From NCBI RefSeq assembly GCF_963662255.1, contig NC_085046.1, forward strand, positions 54,344,570 through 54,408,569: a DNA stretch of 64,000 bases, written 5' to 3'. Every line of letters starts with the position of its first letter. Within the stretch, counting starts at the first letter, position 1. This stretch comes from Cinclus cinclus (taxonomy: Eukaryota > Chordata > Aves > Passeriformes > Cinclidae). Made by a program: the position numbers and the translations under genes. Below the pieces are notes generated by a model. The model did not search any database, was not told where the DNA came from, and was given only the letters and a program-made list of their open reading frames with translations. Shown here piece by piece: positions 9,676 through 20,971 of the stretch.

Positions 9676-9823
9676 GTGAGCGGTGCAGGAAAGGACTACG
9701 GGGTGGCCGTGGGCTGGGCGATGGTGTCTGGGGAGCTGTGAGTGTGTGGTGTCCTTCTTGAGGGGCCTGGGCGCTCCTTTGAGCCGCCCATCTCCCTGTG
9801 ACAGCAAGTGACCTGTTTTGCAG
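9676..9823 (+). other. Putative 5' leader intron, unit 4, weakened donor
   Basis: GT is kept, but the last exon base is A (CACAA then GTGAGC), and a G-to-T at 9799 lies in the alternative acceptor (CTGTGACAG). The main acceptor GCAG is intact. Confidence 0.5.
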
Positions 9824-9882
9824 CGTGTCACACCAGCAGGAGGGAGCAGCTGCTGTGCCCAGCTCTGCTGCAAGCCACAAGC

Positions 9883-10709
9883 ATGGCCACGGAGACAGAC
9901 TGGAACTGCCCCATCTGCCGTGACGGTCCCGGTGAAAAGGCTTCTGTAACACCGTGCGTCCACCAGTTCTGCCTGGGCTGCATTGTGCGCTGGGTCAAGA
10001 CCAAGCCATTGTGCCCCCTGTGCAGGCAGCCTATCAAGAGCATCGTTTACTCTGTTCGGTCGGAGGAAGACTTTCTGGAGATAGCTCTCCCAAGCTCCTC
10101 AGACTCATGGGCTGCTGGTCACCAGGATGAGCAGGGGGCTGCGGAGCGCATGCCCAGCACCTATGTCGCTGGCTTCCCAGCTGAGCTCTGGGCTGGCATT
10201 TTCCAGGACTGCTCAGAAATCCTGGAGCCCCTGCTGCCCTGGCTGAACCAGGAGCTTTCGCAGCTGCTCAGGACCCACTGGTGGGAGGTGGCTCTGGCAC
10301 AGAGTGTGGTCGTAGCCAATTTGTGCTACTATGGGCTGAGGCAGGAGGCCTTGGTCCAGGAGCTGCAAGGCCTGCTGCAGGAGCAGACGGTGGCATTTGT
10401 GCGCCGGCTCATTGACACTGCTGCTGACAGGTGCAGTGATGAGATCCTGCGGCGGATGAACCTCCTGAACTCCCATGCTCAGGAGGAAGAGGAGCAGGAG
10501 CAGGAGGAAGAGGAGGAGGGTCCCAAAGGCATCACTGCCTCCCTCCAGGGGACTCTCACCCCCATGGTGGCCTCCTCCCACAGCCCTATGGTCTCCAATG
10601 TGGAAGCAGACACTGGAACATTGGAAGCCACGCTGCGTGAGGGGCCCAGCCGCTCTCCATCCATGCCCGTCCATGCAGAGCGGGAGCAGCCCCAGGACGA
10701 GCCTGGTGA

Positions 10710-10745
<36 letters not shown>

Positions 10746-10932
10746 AGGCCCCTCTGCCCAAGGCTGCAGCCGCAGCCGTCGTGCTCCTGGCCGGGACACG
10801 GACAGCGTGCCCAAGGAGCGCCGGCGCCCCACAAAGAGGAAGGCCTCTAGACCTCAGGACTCTCCCCAGCCCCCAAAAAGGCCGTCCCGCCAGCGCAAGC
10901 CCAAGCCAAGGCCCCTTGATTGTAGGAAGTAG
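9883..10932 (+). CDS. Unit 4: TOPORS-like RING protein, 349 aa
   Basis: Protein sequence equals the common 349-residue form: short acidic run and 10 alanines at 10711-10740. The Val95 codon is GTC and the Gly275 codon is GGT, both silent. Its leader is unusual: the last base of exon 1 is A instead of G (9675), and a G-to-T at 9799 changes the alternative acceptor context. These leader changes do not touch the coding sequence but could lower splicing. Confidence 0.87.
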
Positions 10933-10992
10933 GAGTAGATGTAGGAGTAAAGAATCAATGTTAGGAGTTGGAAATTGTTTTTAGAAGTAGGA

Positions 10993-11038
10993 AATAAATG
11001 GTAGAGTTAGGAAATCAATTGTAGAAGTAGGAAATAAA
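10993..11038 (+). terminator. Poly(A) signal pair, unit 4
   Basis: AATAAA at 10993 and 11033. Confidence 0.7.
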
Positions 11039-12980
11039 TTGTTGTTTCTCTGACACAGTCTCAGAGTGTGGCTTTCTCGGCCTTCTCCTGTTGCCTTTTC
11101 CCTCTGCCCTCAAATGCCAATGTGGGCGGCAACTGGGAGGGGAGGGGATAGGAACATTGTAGCCACAGGGGCCCAGAGGAGCCCTGGCAGGGGCCTGTGC
11201 CCAGTGCTACAGGAAGACAAGAAGCAGCCCCCAGGCAGGCCAAGCTTGGGACCCAGCCTGGGAGTCTGGAAAGCTTCCTGCTCTCAACTGCAGGGCAGGA
11301 CAGGCCATCTTCATGGGGCATGAGCTGCAGGCAGCAAGCGAGCTAAAAGGGACAGAAGGAGCCCTCAGCTGGGGTCACAGTCAGTGCTGCAGAGGAAAGC
11401 AAAACTTCTCGGGATCCAGAGCCAATGTGGCCTGAGGGAAAGTTCCTTCTTGACCCCAGGGCTACTGATTGGCCGTGTTGAAAAGGGGCTCTGGAATGAA
11501 GGCAGCCAGTGGAAACACCGGTCGCCTTGGAGAACCACATGCCATCCTGCCTGTTCAGCAGAGTCAGCTGCACAGGACAACCCAGGGTCTGCCCGGCCAA
11601 GTGCCAGTGGCACAATAGGTAGAGTCTGCAAGGATGCTCCAGGAAGTCCCTGATGCAAAGAGATGGAGACATGCTTCGTTGGTGTGGCTAGCTTTTAGCT
11701 GTCAGAATAAACCAAAACTCTTGTAGGGATCTTCAGAAGATCCCGCCCTTCAAAATGACAATGGCCTGCACCGAGAGAGGGGCCAGCTTCCAGTTTGATG
11801 CCGCCCTGAGCACTGAAGGGGATGAGTGGAGGGAAAGAGCCAAGAGGAAGGATGGATTTGAACAAATCCACAGGATTCCTGCCAAGCCATTGAAGCCTAA
11901 GTGCAGATGTATCCTTGGCCAAGGAAATGAGTGACTTGAGATGGCAACAAGTCAGATGTGTACAGGCGAGAAACGCAAGCCCTCTATTTAAGGAGGGTTC
12001 CGAACAATCAAGAGAGCTTTTGTCACGTGGATCACCGAGGGTTGTGTGTCTGTCTCCAGCCAGGACCGCGGTTACCGTTCTACTCAACGACAGCAGAGAT
12101 TTTCTCCCCGTTTTGGACCGTTTTTGGTTTGCCCAAAAGGGTGCTTGATGCTTCTTTTTCAGTTCTCTCTCCATCGTCAACTTGATGTTTCAATGGGATG
12201 AGGAGAGCAACAGCGGGTTGCAAGGGTCACTGAGCTAAGGACCACACCATCGTGCCCGTCAACAGCGATCCAATGGGGCTGTGGAGAAGAAAAGAAATGG
12301 GAATTGAAAAGCAACCTGGCAAGAAGTTGATGCGGAGACTGGCAGGAGATGTCAGCATGTGCTCGCCTGTCCGAGTGGCGCAGGCGAGCAGCACTGAGAA
12401 TAGAGAAGAAGGGCTGTCATGTCACGGGATTTAAAGCAGCCAAGCCACGTGCCTGATGTTCACAGAAGCCTCCCGTGCCAAAAGTGGGAAACTAGCAGGT
12501 AATGTGCTTCTAGAGGAGAAATGCTGGGACTGAGGTGGCCAAATGATTATAAAATCCAAGGCAAGAAAGAGGGAATGATGGCATGGCCCACGTACCCCAT
12601 GTTTTCTCCTGAGGCCGTGTACTTGCAGGGGCTAAAGGCCCGCTCTGGCAGATTTGGAAGGCAGTCAAGGCAGCCAGGCGAGAGCAGTGACATCAGCGTG
12701 ACATCAGCGGCCCACAAACCGCATGGGTGGCAACCTCAGTGAGCAAAGCATTGTGACCTCACATCCCTCACTGCTTATGTTTGGGCACAGACAGAGCTGG
12801 GCTCAGACCGGCTCGCGCCTGGACTCCTGGCAAGCGTGCCTGCGAGGACTGGAAGCCCGCGAGGTCCTTGGGAGCTGCTGTGGGCAAGTCTGGGTTGTGA
12901 TTCCCACGCCTTTGCCTGTTTCCTTAGCCATACGTGGTTGAGGAAGCCAAGCAGTGTGAGCGGTGCTTGCGGCGGCACAG
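11039..12980 (+). other. Spacer 4, 1942 nt
   Basis: TATA-like at 12548; CRE-like group 12688-12761. Carries ATCCAAGGC after the TATA-like box (CpG loss), shared with spacer 5, and GATGTTCAC, shared with spacers 5, 18 and 19. Confidence 0.6.
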
Positions 12981-13128
12981 GTGAGCGGTGCAGGAAAGGA
13001 CTACGGGGTGGCCGTGGGCTGGGCGATGGTGTCTGGGGAGCTGTGAGTGTGTGGTGTCCTTCTTGAGGGGCCTGGGCGCTCCTTTGAGCCGCCCATCTCC
13101 CTGGGACAGCAAGTGACCTGTTTTGCAG
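12981..13128 (+). other. Putative 5' leader intron, unit 5
   Basis: Donor GTGAGC and acceptor GCAG intact. Confidence 0.6.
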
Positions 13129-13187
13129 CGTGTCACACCAGCAGGAGGGAGCAGCTGCTGTGCCCAGCTCTGCTGCAAGCCACAAGC

Positions 13188-14014
13188 ATGGCCACGGAGA
13201 CAGACTGGAACTGCCCCATCTGCCGTGACGGTCCCGGTGAAAAGGCTTCTGTAACACCGTGCGTCCACCAGTTCTGCCTGGGCTGCATTGTGCGCTGGGT
13301 CAAGACCAAGCCATTGTGCCCCCTGTGCAGGCAGCCTATCAAGAGCATCGTTTACTCTGTTCGGTCGGAGGAAGACTTTCTGGAGATAGCTCTCCCAAGC
13401 TCCTCAGACTCATGGGCTGCTGGTCACCAGGATGAGCAGGGGGCTGCGGAGCGCATGCCCAGCACCTATGTAGCTGGCTTCCCAGCTGAGCTCTGGGCTG
13501 GCATTTTCCAGGACTGCTCAGAAATCCTGGAGCCCCTGCTGCCCTGGCTGAACCAGGAGCTTTCGCAGCTGCTCAGGACCCACTGGTGGGAGGTGGCTCT
13601 GGCACAGAGTGTGGTCGTAGCCAATTTGTGCTACTATGGGCTGAGGCAGGAGGCCTTGGTCCAGGAGCTGCAAGGCCTGCTGCAGGAGCAGACGGTGGCA
13701 TTTGTGCGCCGGCTCATTGACACTGCTGCTGACAGGTGCAGTGATGAGATCCTGCGGCGGATGAACCTCCTGAACTCCCATGCTCAGGAGGAAGAGGAGC
13801 AGGAGCAGGAGGAAGAGGAGGAGGGTCCCAAAGGCATCACTGCCTCCCTCCAGGGGACTCTCACCCCCATGGTGGCCTCCTCCCACAGCCCTATGGTCTC
13901 CAATGTGGAAGCAGACACTGGAACATTGGAAGCCACGCTGCGTGAGGGGCCCAGCCGCTCTCCATCCATGCCCGTCCATGCAGAGCGGGAGCAGCCCCAG
14001 GACGAGCCTGGCGA

Positions 14015-14050
<36 letters not shown>

Positions 14051-14237
14051 AGGCCCCTCTGCCCAAGGCTGCAGCCGCAGCCGTCGTGCTCCTGGCCGGG
14101 ACACGGACAGCGTGCCCAAGGAGCGCCGGCGCCCCACAAAGAGGAAGGCCTCTAGACCTCAGGACTCTCCCCAGCCCCCAAAAAGGCCGTCCCGCCAGCG
14201 CAAGCCCAAGCCAAGGCCCCTTGATTGTAGGAAGTAG
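13188..14237 (+). CDS. Unit 5: TOPORS-like RING protein, 349 aa (reference form)
   Basis: This copy is the reference for numbering: RING 9-47, helical region about 98-195, acidic run 201-212, polyalanine 277-286 (14016-14045, all GCA), candidate NLS 311-320, stop after K349. Units 4, 6, 9, 12, 14 and 20 encode the same protein as far as I can see. Val95 is GTA. Splice sites of the leader intron are intact. Confidence 0.88.
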
Positions 14238-14297
14238 GAGTAGATGTAGGAGTAAAGAATCAATGTTAGGAGTTGGAAATTGTTTTTAGAAGTAGGA

Positions 14298-14343
14298 AAT
14301 AAATGGTAGAGTTAGGAAATCAATTGTAGAAGTAGGAAATAAA
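14298..14343 (+). terminator. Poly(A) signal pair, unit 5
   Basis: AATAAA at 14298 and 14338. Confidence 0.7.
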
Positions 14344-16285
14344 TTGTTGTTTCTCTGACACAGTCTCAGAGTGTGGCTTTCTCGGCCTTCTCCTGTTGCC
14401 TTTTCCCTCTGCCCTCAAATGCCAATGTGGGCGGCAACTGGGAGGGGAGGGGATAGGAACATTGTAGCCACAGGGGCCCAGAGGAGCCCTGGCAGGGGCC
14501 TGTGCCCAGTGCTACAGGAAGACAAGAAGCAGCCCCCAGGCAGGCCAAGCTTGGGACCCAGCCTGGGAGTCTGGAAAGCTTCCTGCTCTCAACTGCAGGG
14601 CAGGACAGGCCATCTTCATGGGGCATGAGCTGCAGGCAGCAAGCGAGCTAAAAGGGACAGAAGGAGCCCTCAGCTGGGGTCACAGTCAGTGCTGCAGAGG
14701 AAAGCAAAACTTCTCGGGATCCAGAGCCAATGTGGCCTGAGGGAAAGTTCCTTCTTGACCCCAGGGCTACTGATTGGCCGTGTTGAAAAGGGGCTCTGGA
14801 ATGAAGGCAGCCAGTGGAAACACCGGTCGCCTTGGAGAACCACATGCCATCCTGCCTGTTCAGCAGAGTCAGCTGCACAGGACAACCCAGGGTCTGCCCG
14901 GCCAAGTGCCAGTGGCACAATAGGTAGAGTCTGCAAGGATGCTCCAGGAAGTCCCTGATGCAAAGAGATGGAGAGATGCTTCGTTGGTGTGGCTAGCTTT
15001 TAGCTGTCAGAATAAACCAAAACTCTTGTAGGGATCTTCAGAAGATCCCGCCCTTCAAAATGACAATGGCCTGCACCGAGAGAGGGGCCAGCTTCCAGTT
15101 TGATGCCGCCCTGAGCACTGAAGGGGATGAGTGGAGGGAAAGAGCCAAGAGGAAGGATGGATTTGAACAAATCCACAGGATTCCTGCCAAGCCATTGAAG
15201 CCTAAGTGCAGATGTATCATTGGCCAAGGAAATGAGTGACTTGAGATGGCAACAAGTCAGATGTGTACAGGCGAGAAACGCAAGGCCTCTATTTAAGGAG
15301 GGTTCCGAACAATCAAGAGAGCTTTTGTCACGTGGATCACCGAGGGTTGTGTGTCTGTCTCCAGCCAGGACCGCGGTTACCGTTCTACTCAACGACAGCA
15401 GAGATTTTCTCCCCGTTTTGGACCGTTTTTGGTTTGCCCAAAAGGGTGCTTGATGCTTCTTTTTCAGTTCTCTCTCCATCGTCAACTTGATGTTTCAATG
15501 GGATGAGGAGAGCAACAGCGGGTTGCAAGGGTCACTGAGCTAAGGACCACACCATCGTGCCCGTCAACAGCGATCCAATGGGGCTGTGGAGAAGAAAAGA
15601 AATGGGAATTGAAAAGCAACCTGGCAAGAAGTTGATGCGGAGACTGGCAGGAGATGTCAGCATGTGCTCGCCTGTCCGAGTGGCGCAGGCGAGCAGCACT
15701 GAGAATAGAGAAGAAGGGCTGTCATGTCACGGGATTTAAAGCAGCCAAGCCACGTGCCTGATGTTCACAGAAGCCTCCCGTGGCAAAAGTGGGAAACTAG
15801 CAGGTAATGTGCTTCTAGAGGAGAAATGCTGGGACTGAGGTGGCCAAATGATTATAAAATCCAAGGCAAGAAAGAGGGAATGATGGCATGGCCCACGTAC
15901 CCCATGTTTTCTCTTGAGGCCGTGGACTTGCAGGGGCTAAAGGCCCGCTCTGGCAGATTTGGAAGGCAGTCAAGGCAGCCAGGCGAGAGCAGTGACATCA
16001 GCGTGACATCAGCGGCCCACAAACCGCATGGGTGGCAACCTCAGTGAGCAAAGCATTGTGACCTCACATCCCTCACTGCTTATGTTTGGGCACAGACAGA
16101 GCTGGGCTCAGACCGGCTCGCGCCTGCACTCCTGGCAAGCGTGCCTGCGAGGACTGGAAGCCCGCGAGGTCCTTGGGAGCTGCTGTGGGCAAGTCTGGGT
16201 TGTGATTCCCACGCCTTTGCCTGTTTCCTTAGCCATACGTGGTTGAGGAAGCCAAGCAGTGTGAGCGGTGCTTGCGGCGGCACAG
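14344..16285 (+). other. Spacer 5, 1942 nt
   Basis: TATA-like at 15853; CRE-like group 15993-16066. Markers CATTGGCC, CAAGGCCTC and CCTGCACTCC, the last shared with spacers 7, 12 and 13. Confidence 0.6.
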
Positions 16286-16433
16286 GTGAGCGGTGCAGGA
16301 AAGGACTACGGGGTGGCCGTGGGCTGGGCGATGGTGTCTGGGGAGCTGTGAGTGTGTGGTGTCCTTCTTGAGGGGCCTGGGCGCTCCTTTGAGCCGCCCA
16401 TCTCCCTGGGACAGCAAGTGACCTGTTTTGCAG
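16286..16433 (+). other. Putative 5' leader intron, unit 6
   Basis: Donor GTGAGC and acceptor GCAG intact. Confidence 0.6.
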
Positions 16434-16492
16434 CGTGTCACACCAGCAGGAGGGAGCAGCTGCTGTGCCCAGCTCTGCTGCAAGCCACAAGC

Positions 16493-17319
16493 ATGGCCAC
16501 GGAGACAGACTGGAACTGCCCCATCTGCCGTGACGGTCCCGGTGAAAAGGCTTCTGTAACACCGTGCGTCCACCAGTTCTGCCTGGGCTGCATTGTGCGC
16601 TGGGTCAAGACCAAGCCATTGTGCCCCCTGTGCAGGCAGCCTATCAAGAGCATCGTTTACTCTGTTCGGTCGGAGGAAGACTTTCTGGAGATAGCTCTCC
16701 CAAGCTCCTCAGACTCATGGGCTGCTGGTCACCAGGATGAGCAGGGGGCTGCGGAGCGCATGCCCAGCACCTATGTCGCTGGCTTCCCAGCTGAGCTCTG
16801 GGCTGGCATTTTCCAGGACTGCTCAGAAATCCTGGAGCCCCTGCTGCCCTGGCTGAACCAGGAGCTTTCGCAGCTGCTCAGGACCCACTGGTGGGAGGTG
16901 GCTCTGGCACAGAGTGTGGTCGTAGCCAATTTGTGCTACTATGGGCTGAGGCAGGAGGCCTTGGTCCAGGAGCTGCAAGGCCTGCTGCAGGAGCAGACGG
17001 TGGCATTTGTGCGCCGGCTCATTGACACTGCTGCTGACAGGTGCAGTGATGAGATCCTGCGGCGGATGAACCTCCTGAACTCCCATGCTCAGGAGGAAGA
17101 GGAGCAGGAGCAGGAGGAAGAGGAGGAGGGTCCCAAAGGCATCACTGCCTCCCTCCAGGGGACTCTCACCCCCATGGTGGCCTCCTCCCACAGCCCTATG
17201 GTCTCCAATGTGGAAGCAGACACTGGAACATTGGAAGCCACGCTGCGTGAGGGGCCCAGCCGCTCTCCATCCATGCCCGTCCATGCAGAGCGGGAGCAGC
17301 CCCAGGACGAGCCTGGCGA

Positions 17320-17355
<36 letters not shown>

Positions 17356-17542
17356 AGGCCCCTCTGCCCAAGGCTGCAGCCGCAGCCGTCGTGCTCCTGG
17401 CCGGGACACGGACAGCGTGCCCAAGGAGCGCCGGCGCCCCACAAAGAGGAAGGCCTCTAGACCTCAGGACTCTCCCCAGCCCCCAAAAAGGCCGTCCCGC
17501 CAGCGCAAGCCCAAGCCAAGGCCCCTTGATTGTAGGAAGTAG
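16493..17542 (+). CDS. Unit 6: TOPORS-like RING protein, 349 aa
   Basis: Encodes the same protein as unit 5, with 10 alanines at 17321-17350. It differs from unit 5 by the silent Val95 codon GTC, a marker shared with units 4, 7, 9, 12 and 13. Leader donor and acceptor are intact, so this is one of the copies most likely to be fully functional. Confidence 0.88.
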
Positions 17543-17602
17543 GAGTAGATGTAGGAGTAAAGAATCAATGTTAGGAGTTGGAAATTGTTTTTAGAAGTAG
17601 GA

Positions 17603-17648
17603 AATAAATGGTAGAGTTAGGAAATCAATTGTAGAAGTAGGAAATAAA
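17603..17648 (+). terminator. Poly(A) signal pair, unit 6
   Basis: AATAAA at 17603 and 17643. Confidence 0.7.
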
Positions 17649-19590
17649 TTGTTGTTTCTCTGACACAGTCTCAGAGTGTGGCTTTCTCGGCCTTCTCCTG
17701 TTGCCTTTTCCCTCTGCCCTCAAATGCCAATGTGGGCGGCAACTGGGAGGGGAGGGGATAGGAACATTGTAGCCACAGGGGCCCAGAGGAGCCCTGGCAG
17801 GGGCCTGTGCCCAGTGCTACAGGAAGACAAGAAGCAGCCCCCAGGCAGGCCAAGCTTGGGACCCAGCCTGGGAGTCTGGAAAGCTTCCTGCTCTCAACTG
17901 CAGGGCAGGACAGGCCATCTTCATGGGGCATGAGCTGCAGGCAGCAAGCGAGCTAAAAGGGACAGAAGGAGCCCTCAGCTGGGGTCACAGTCAGTGCTGC
18001 AGAGGAAAGCAAAACTTCTCGGGATCCAGAGCCAATGTGGCCTGAGGGAAAGTTCCTTCTTGACCCCAGGGCTACTGATTGGCCGTGTTGAAAAGGGGCT
18101 CTGGAATGAAGGCAGCCAGTGGAAACACCGGTCGCCTTGGAGAACCACATGCCATCCTGCCTGTTCAGCAGAGTCAGCTGCACAGGACAACCCAGGGTCT
18201 GCCCGGCCAAGTGCCAGTGGCACAATAGGTAGAGTCTGCAAGGATGCTCCAGGAAGTCCCTGATGCAAAGAGATGGAGACATGCTTCGTTGGTGTGGCTA
18301 GCTTTTAGCTGTCAGAATAAACCAAAACTCTTGTAGGGATCTTCAGAAGATCCCGCCCTTCAAAATGACAATGGCCTGCACCGAGAGAGGGGCCAGCTTC
18401 CAGTTTGATGCCGCCCTGAGCACTGAAGGGGATGAGTGGAGGGAAAGAGCCAAGAGGAAGGATGGATTTGAACAAATCCACAGGATTCCTGCCAAGCCAT
18501 TGAAGCCTAAGTGCAGATGTATCCTTGGCCAAGGAAATGAGTGACTTGAGATGGCAACAAGTCAGATGTGTACAGGCGAGAAACGCAAGCCCTCTATTTA
18601 AGGAGGGTTCCGAACAATCAAGAGAGCTTTTGTCACGTGGATCACCGAGGGTTGTGTGTCTGTCTCCAGCCAGGACCGCGGTTACCGTTCTACTCAACGA
18701 CAGCAGAGATTTTCTCCCCGTTTTGGACCGTTTTTGGTTTGCCCAAAAGGGTGCTTGATGCTTCTTTTTCAGTTCTCTCTCCATCGTCAACTTGATGTTT
18801 CAATGGGATGAGGAGAGCAACAGCGGGTTGCAAGGGTCACTGAGCTAAGGACCACACCATCGTGCCCGTCAACAGCGATCCAATGGGGCTGTGGAGAAGA
18901 AAAGAAATGGGAATTGAAAAGCAACCTGGCAAGAAGTTGATGCGGAGACTGGCAGGAGATGTCAGCATGTGCTCGCCTGTCCGAGTGGCGCAGGCGAGCA
19001 GAACTGAGAATAGAGAAGAAGGGCTGTCATGTCACGGGATTTAAAGCAGCCAAGCCACGTGCCTGATGTACACAGAAGCCTCCCGTGAAAAAAATGGGAA
19101 ACTAGCAGGTAATGTGCTTCTTGCGGAGAAATGCTGGGACTGAGGTGGCCAAATGATTATAAAATCCGAGGCAAGAAAGAGGGAATGATGGCATGGCCCA
19201 CGTACCCCATGTTTTCTCCTGAGGCCGTGTACTTGCAGGGGCTAAAGGCCTGCTCTGGCAGATTTGGAAGGCAGTCAAGGCAGCCAGGCGAGAGCAGTGA
19301 CATCAGCGTGACATCAGCGGCCCACAAACCGCATGGGTGGCAACCTCAGTGAGCAAAGCATTGTGACCTCACATCCCTCACTGCTTATGTTTGGGCACAG
19401 ACAGAGCTGGGCTCAGACCGGCTCGCGCCTGGACTCCTGGCAAGCGTGCCTGCGAGGACTGGAAGCCCGCGAGGTCCTTGGGAGCTGCTGTGGGCAAGTC
19501 TGGGTTGTGATTCCCACGCCTTTGCCTGTTTCCTTAGCCATACGTGGTTGAGGAAGCCAAGCAGTGTGAGCGGTGCTTGCGGCGGCACAG
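17649..19590 (+). other. Spacer 6, 1942 nt
   Basis: TATA-like at 19158; CRE-like group 19298-19371. GAACTGAG and the run of seven A link it to spacers 1 and 8. Confidence 0.6.
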
Positions 19591-19738
19591 GTGAGCGGTG
19601 CAGGAAAGGACTACGGGGTGGCCGTGGGCTGGGCAATGGTGTCTGGGGAGCTGTGAGTGTGTGGTGTCCTTCTTGAGGGGCCTGGGCGCTCCTTTGAGCC
19701 GCCCATCTCCCTGGGACAGCAAGTGACCTGTTTTGCAG
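19591..19738 (+). other. Putative 5' leader intron, unit 7
   Basis: Donor and acceptor intact; an internal G-to-A (GGGCAATGG) is shared with the unit 9 intron. Confidence 0.6.
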
Positions 19739-19797
19739 CGTGTCACACCAGCAGGAGGGAGCAGCTGCTGTGCCCAGCTCTGCTGCAAGCCACAAGC

Positions 19798-20633
19798 ATG
19801 GCCACGGAGACAGACTGGAACTGCCCCATCTGCCGTGACGGTCCCGGTGAAAAGGCTTCTGTAACACCGTGCGTCCACCAGTTCTGCCTGGGCTGCATTG
19901 TGCGCTGGGTCAAGACCAAGCCATTGTGCCCCCTGTGCAGGCAGCCTATCAAGAGCATCGTTTACTCTGTTCGGTCGGAGGAAGACTTTCTGGAGATAGC
20001 TCTCCCAAGCTCCTCAGACTCATGGGCTGCTGGTCACCAGGATGAGCAGGGGGCTGCGGAGCGCATGCCCAGCACCTATGTCGCTGGCTTCCCAGCTGAG
20101 CTCTGGGCTGGCATTTTCCAGGACTGCTCAGAAATCCTGGAGCCCCTGCTGCCCTGGCTGAACCAGGAGCTTTCGCAGCTGCTCAGGACCCACTGGTGGG
20201 AGGTGGCTCTGGCACAGAGTGTGGTCGTAGCCAATTTGTGCTACTATGGGCTGAGGCAGGAGGCCTTGGTCCAGGAGCTGCAAGGCCTGCTGCAGGAGCA
20301 GACGGTGGCATTTGTGCGCCGGCTCATTGACACTGCTGCTGACAGGTGCAGTGATGAGATCCTGCGGCGGATGAACCTCCTGAACTCCCATGCTCAGGAG
20401 GAAGAGGAGCAGGAGCAGGAGCAGGAGGAAGAGGAGGAGGGTCCCAAAGTCATCACTGCCTCCCTCCAGGGGACTCTCACCCCCATGGTGGCCTCCTCCC
20501 ACAGCCCTATGGTCTCCAATGTGGAAGCAGACACTGGAACATTGGAAGCCACGCTGCGTGAGGGGCCCAGCCGCTCTCCATCCATGCCCGTCCATGCAGA
20601 GCGGGAGCAGCCCCAGGACGAGCCTGGCGAGGC

Positions 20634-20678
<45 letters not shown>

Positions 20679-20865
20679 AGGCCCCTCTGCCCAAGGCTGC
20701 AGCCGCAGCCGTCGTGCTCCTGGCCGGGACACGGACAGCGTGCCCAAGGAGCGCCGGCGCCCCACAAAGAGGAAGGCCTCTAGACCTCAGGACTCTCCCC
20801 AGCCCCCAAAAAGGCCGTCCCGCCAGCGCAAGCCCAAGCCAAGGCCCCTTGATTGTAGGAAGTAG
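19798..20865 (+). CDS. Unit 7: TOPORS-like RING protein, 355 aa
   Basis: Complete copy with the long acidic run and 14 alanines at 20632-20673, the first coded by GCG. A private change replaces Gly with Val just after the acidic run (GPKVITAS instead of GPKGITAS). Val95 is GTC. The following spacer carries the 4-nt deletion otherwise found only after unit 2, which also has the long acidic run with 14 alanines. Confidence 0.87.
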
Positions 20866-20925
20866 GAGTAGATGTAGGAGTAAAGAATCAATGTTAGGAG
20901 TTGGAAATTGTTTTTAGAAGTAGGA

Positions 20926-20971
20926 AATAAATGGTAGAGTTAGGAAATCAATTGTAGAAGTAGGAAATAAA
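20926..20971 (+). terminator. Poly(A) signal pair, unit 7
   Basis: AATAAA at 20926 and 20966. Confidence 0.7.
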
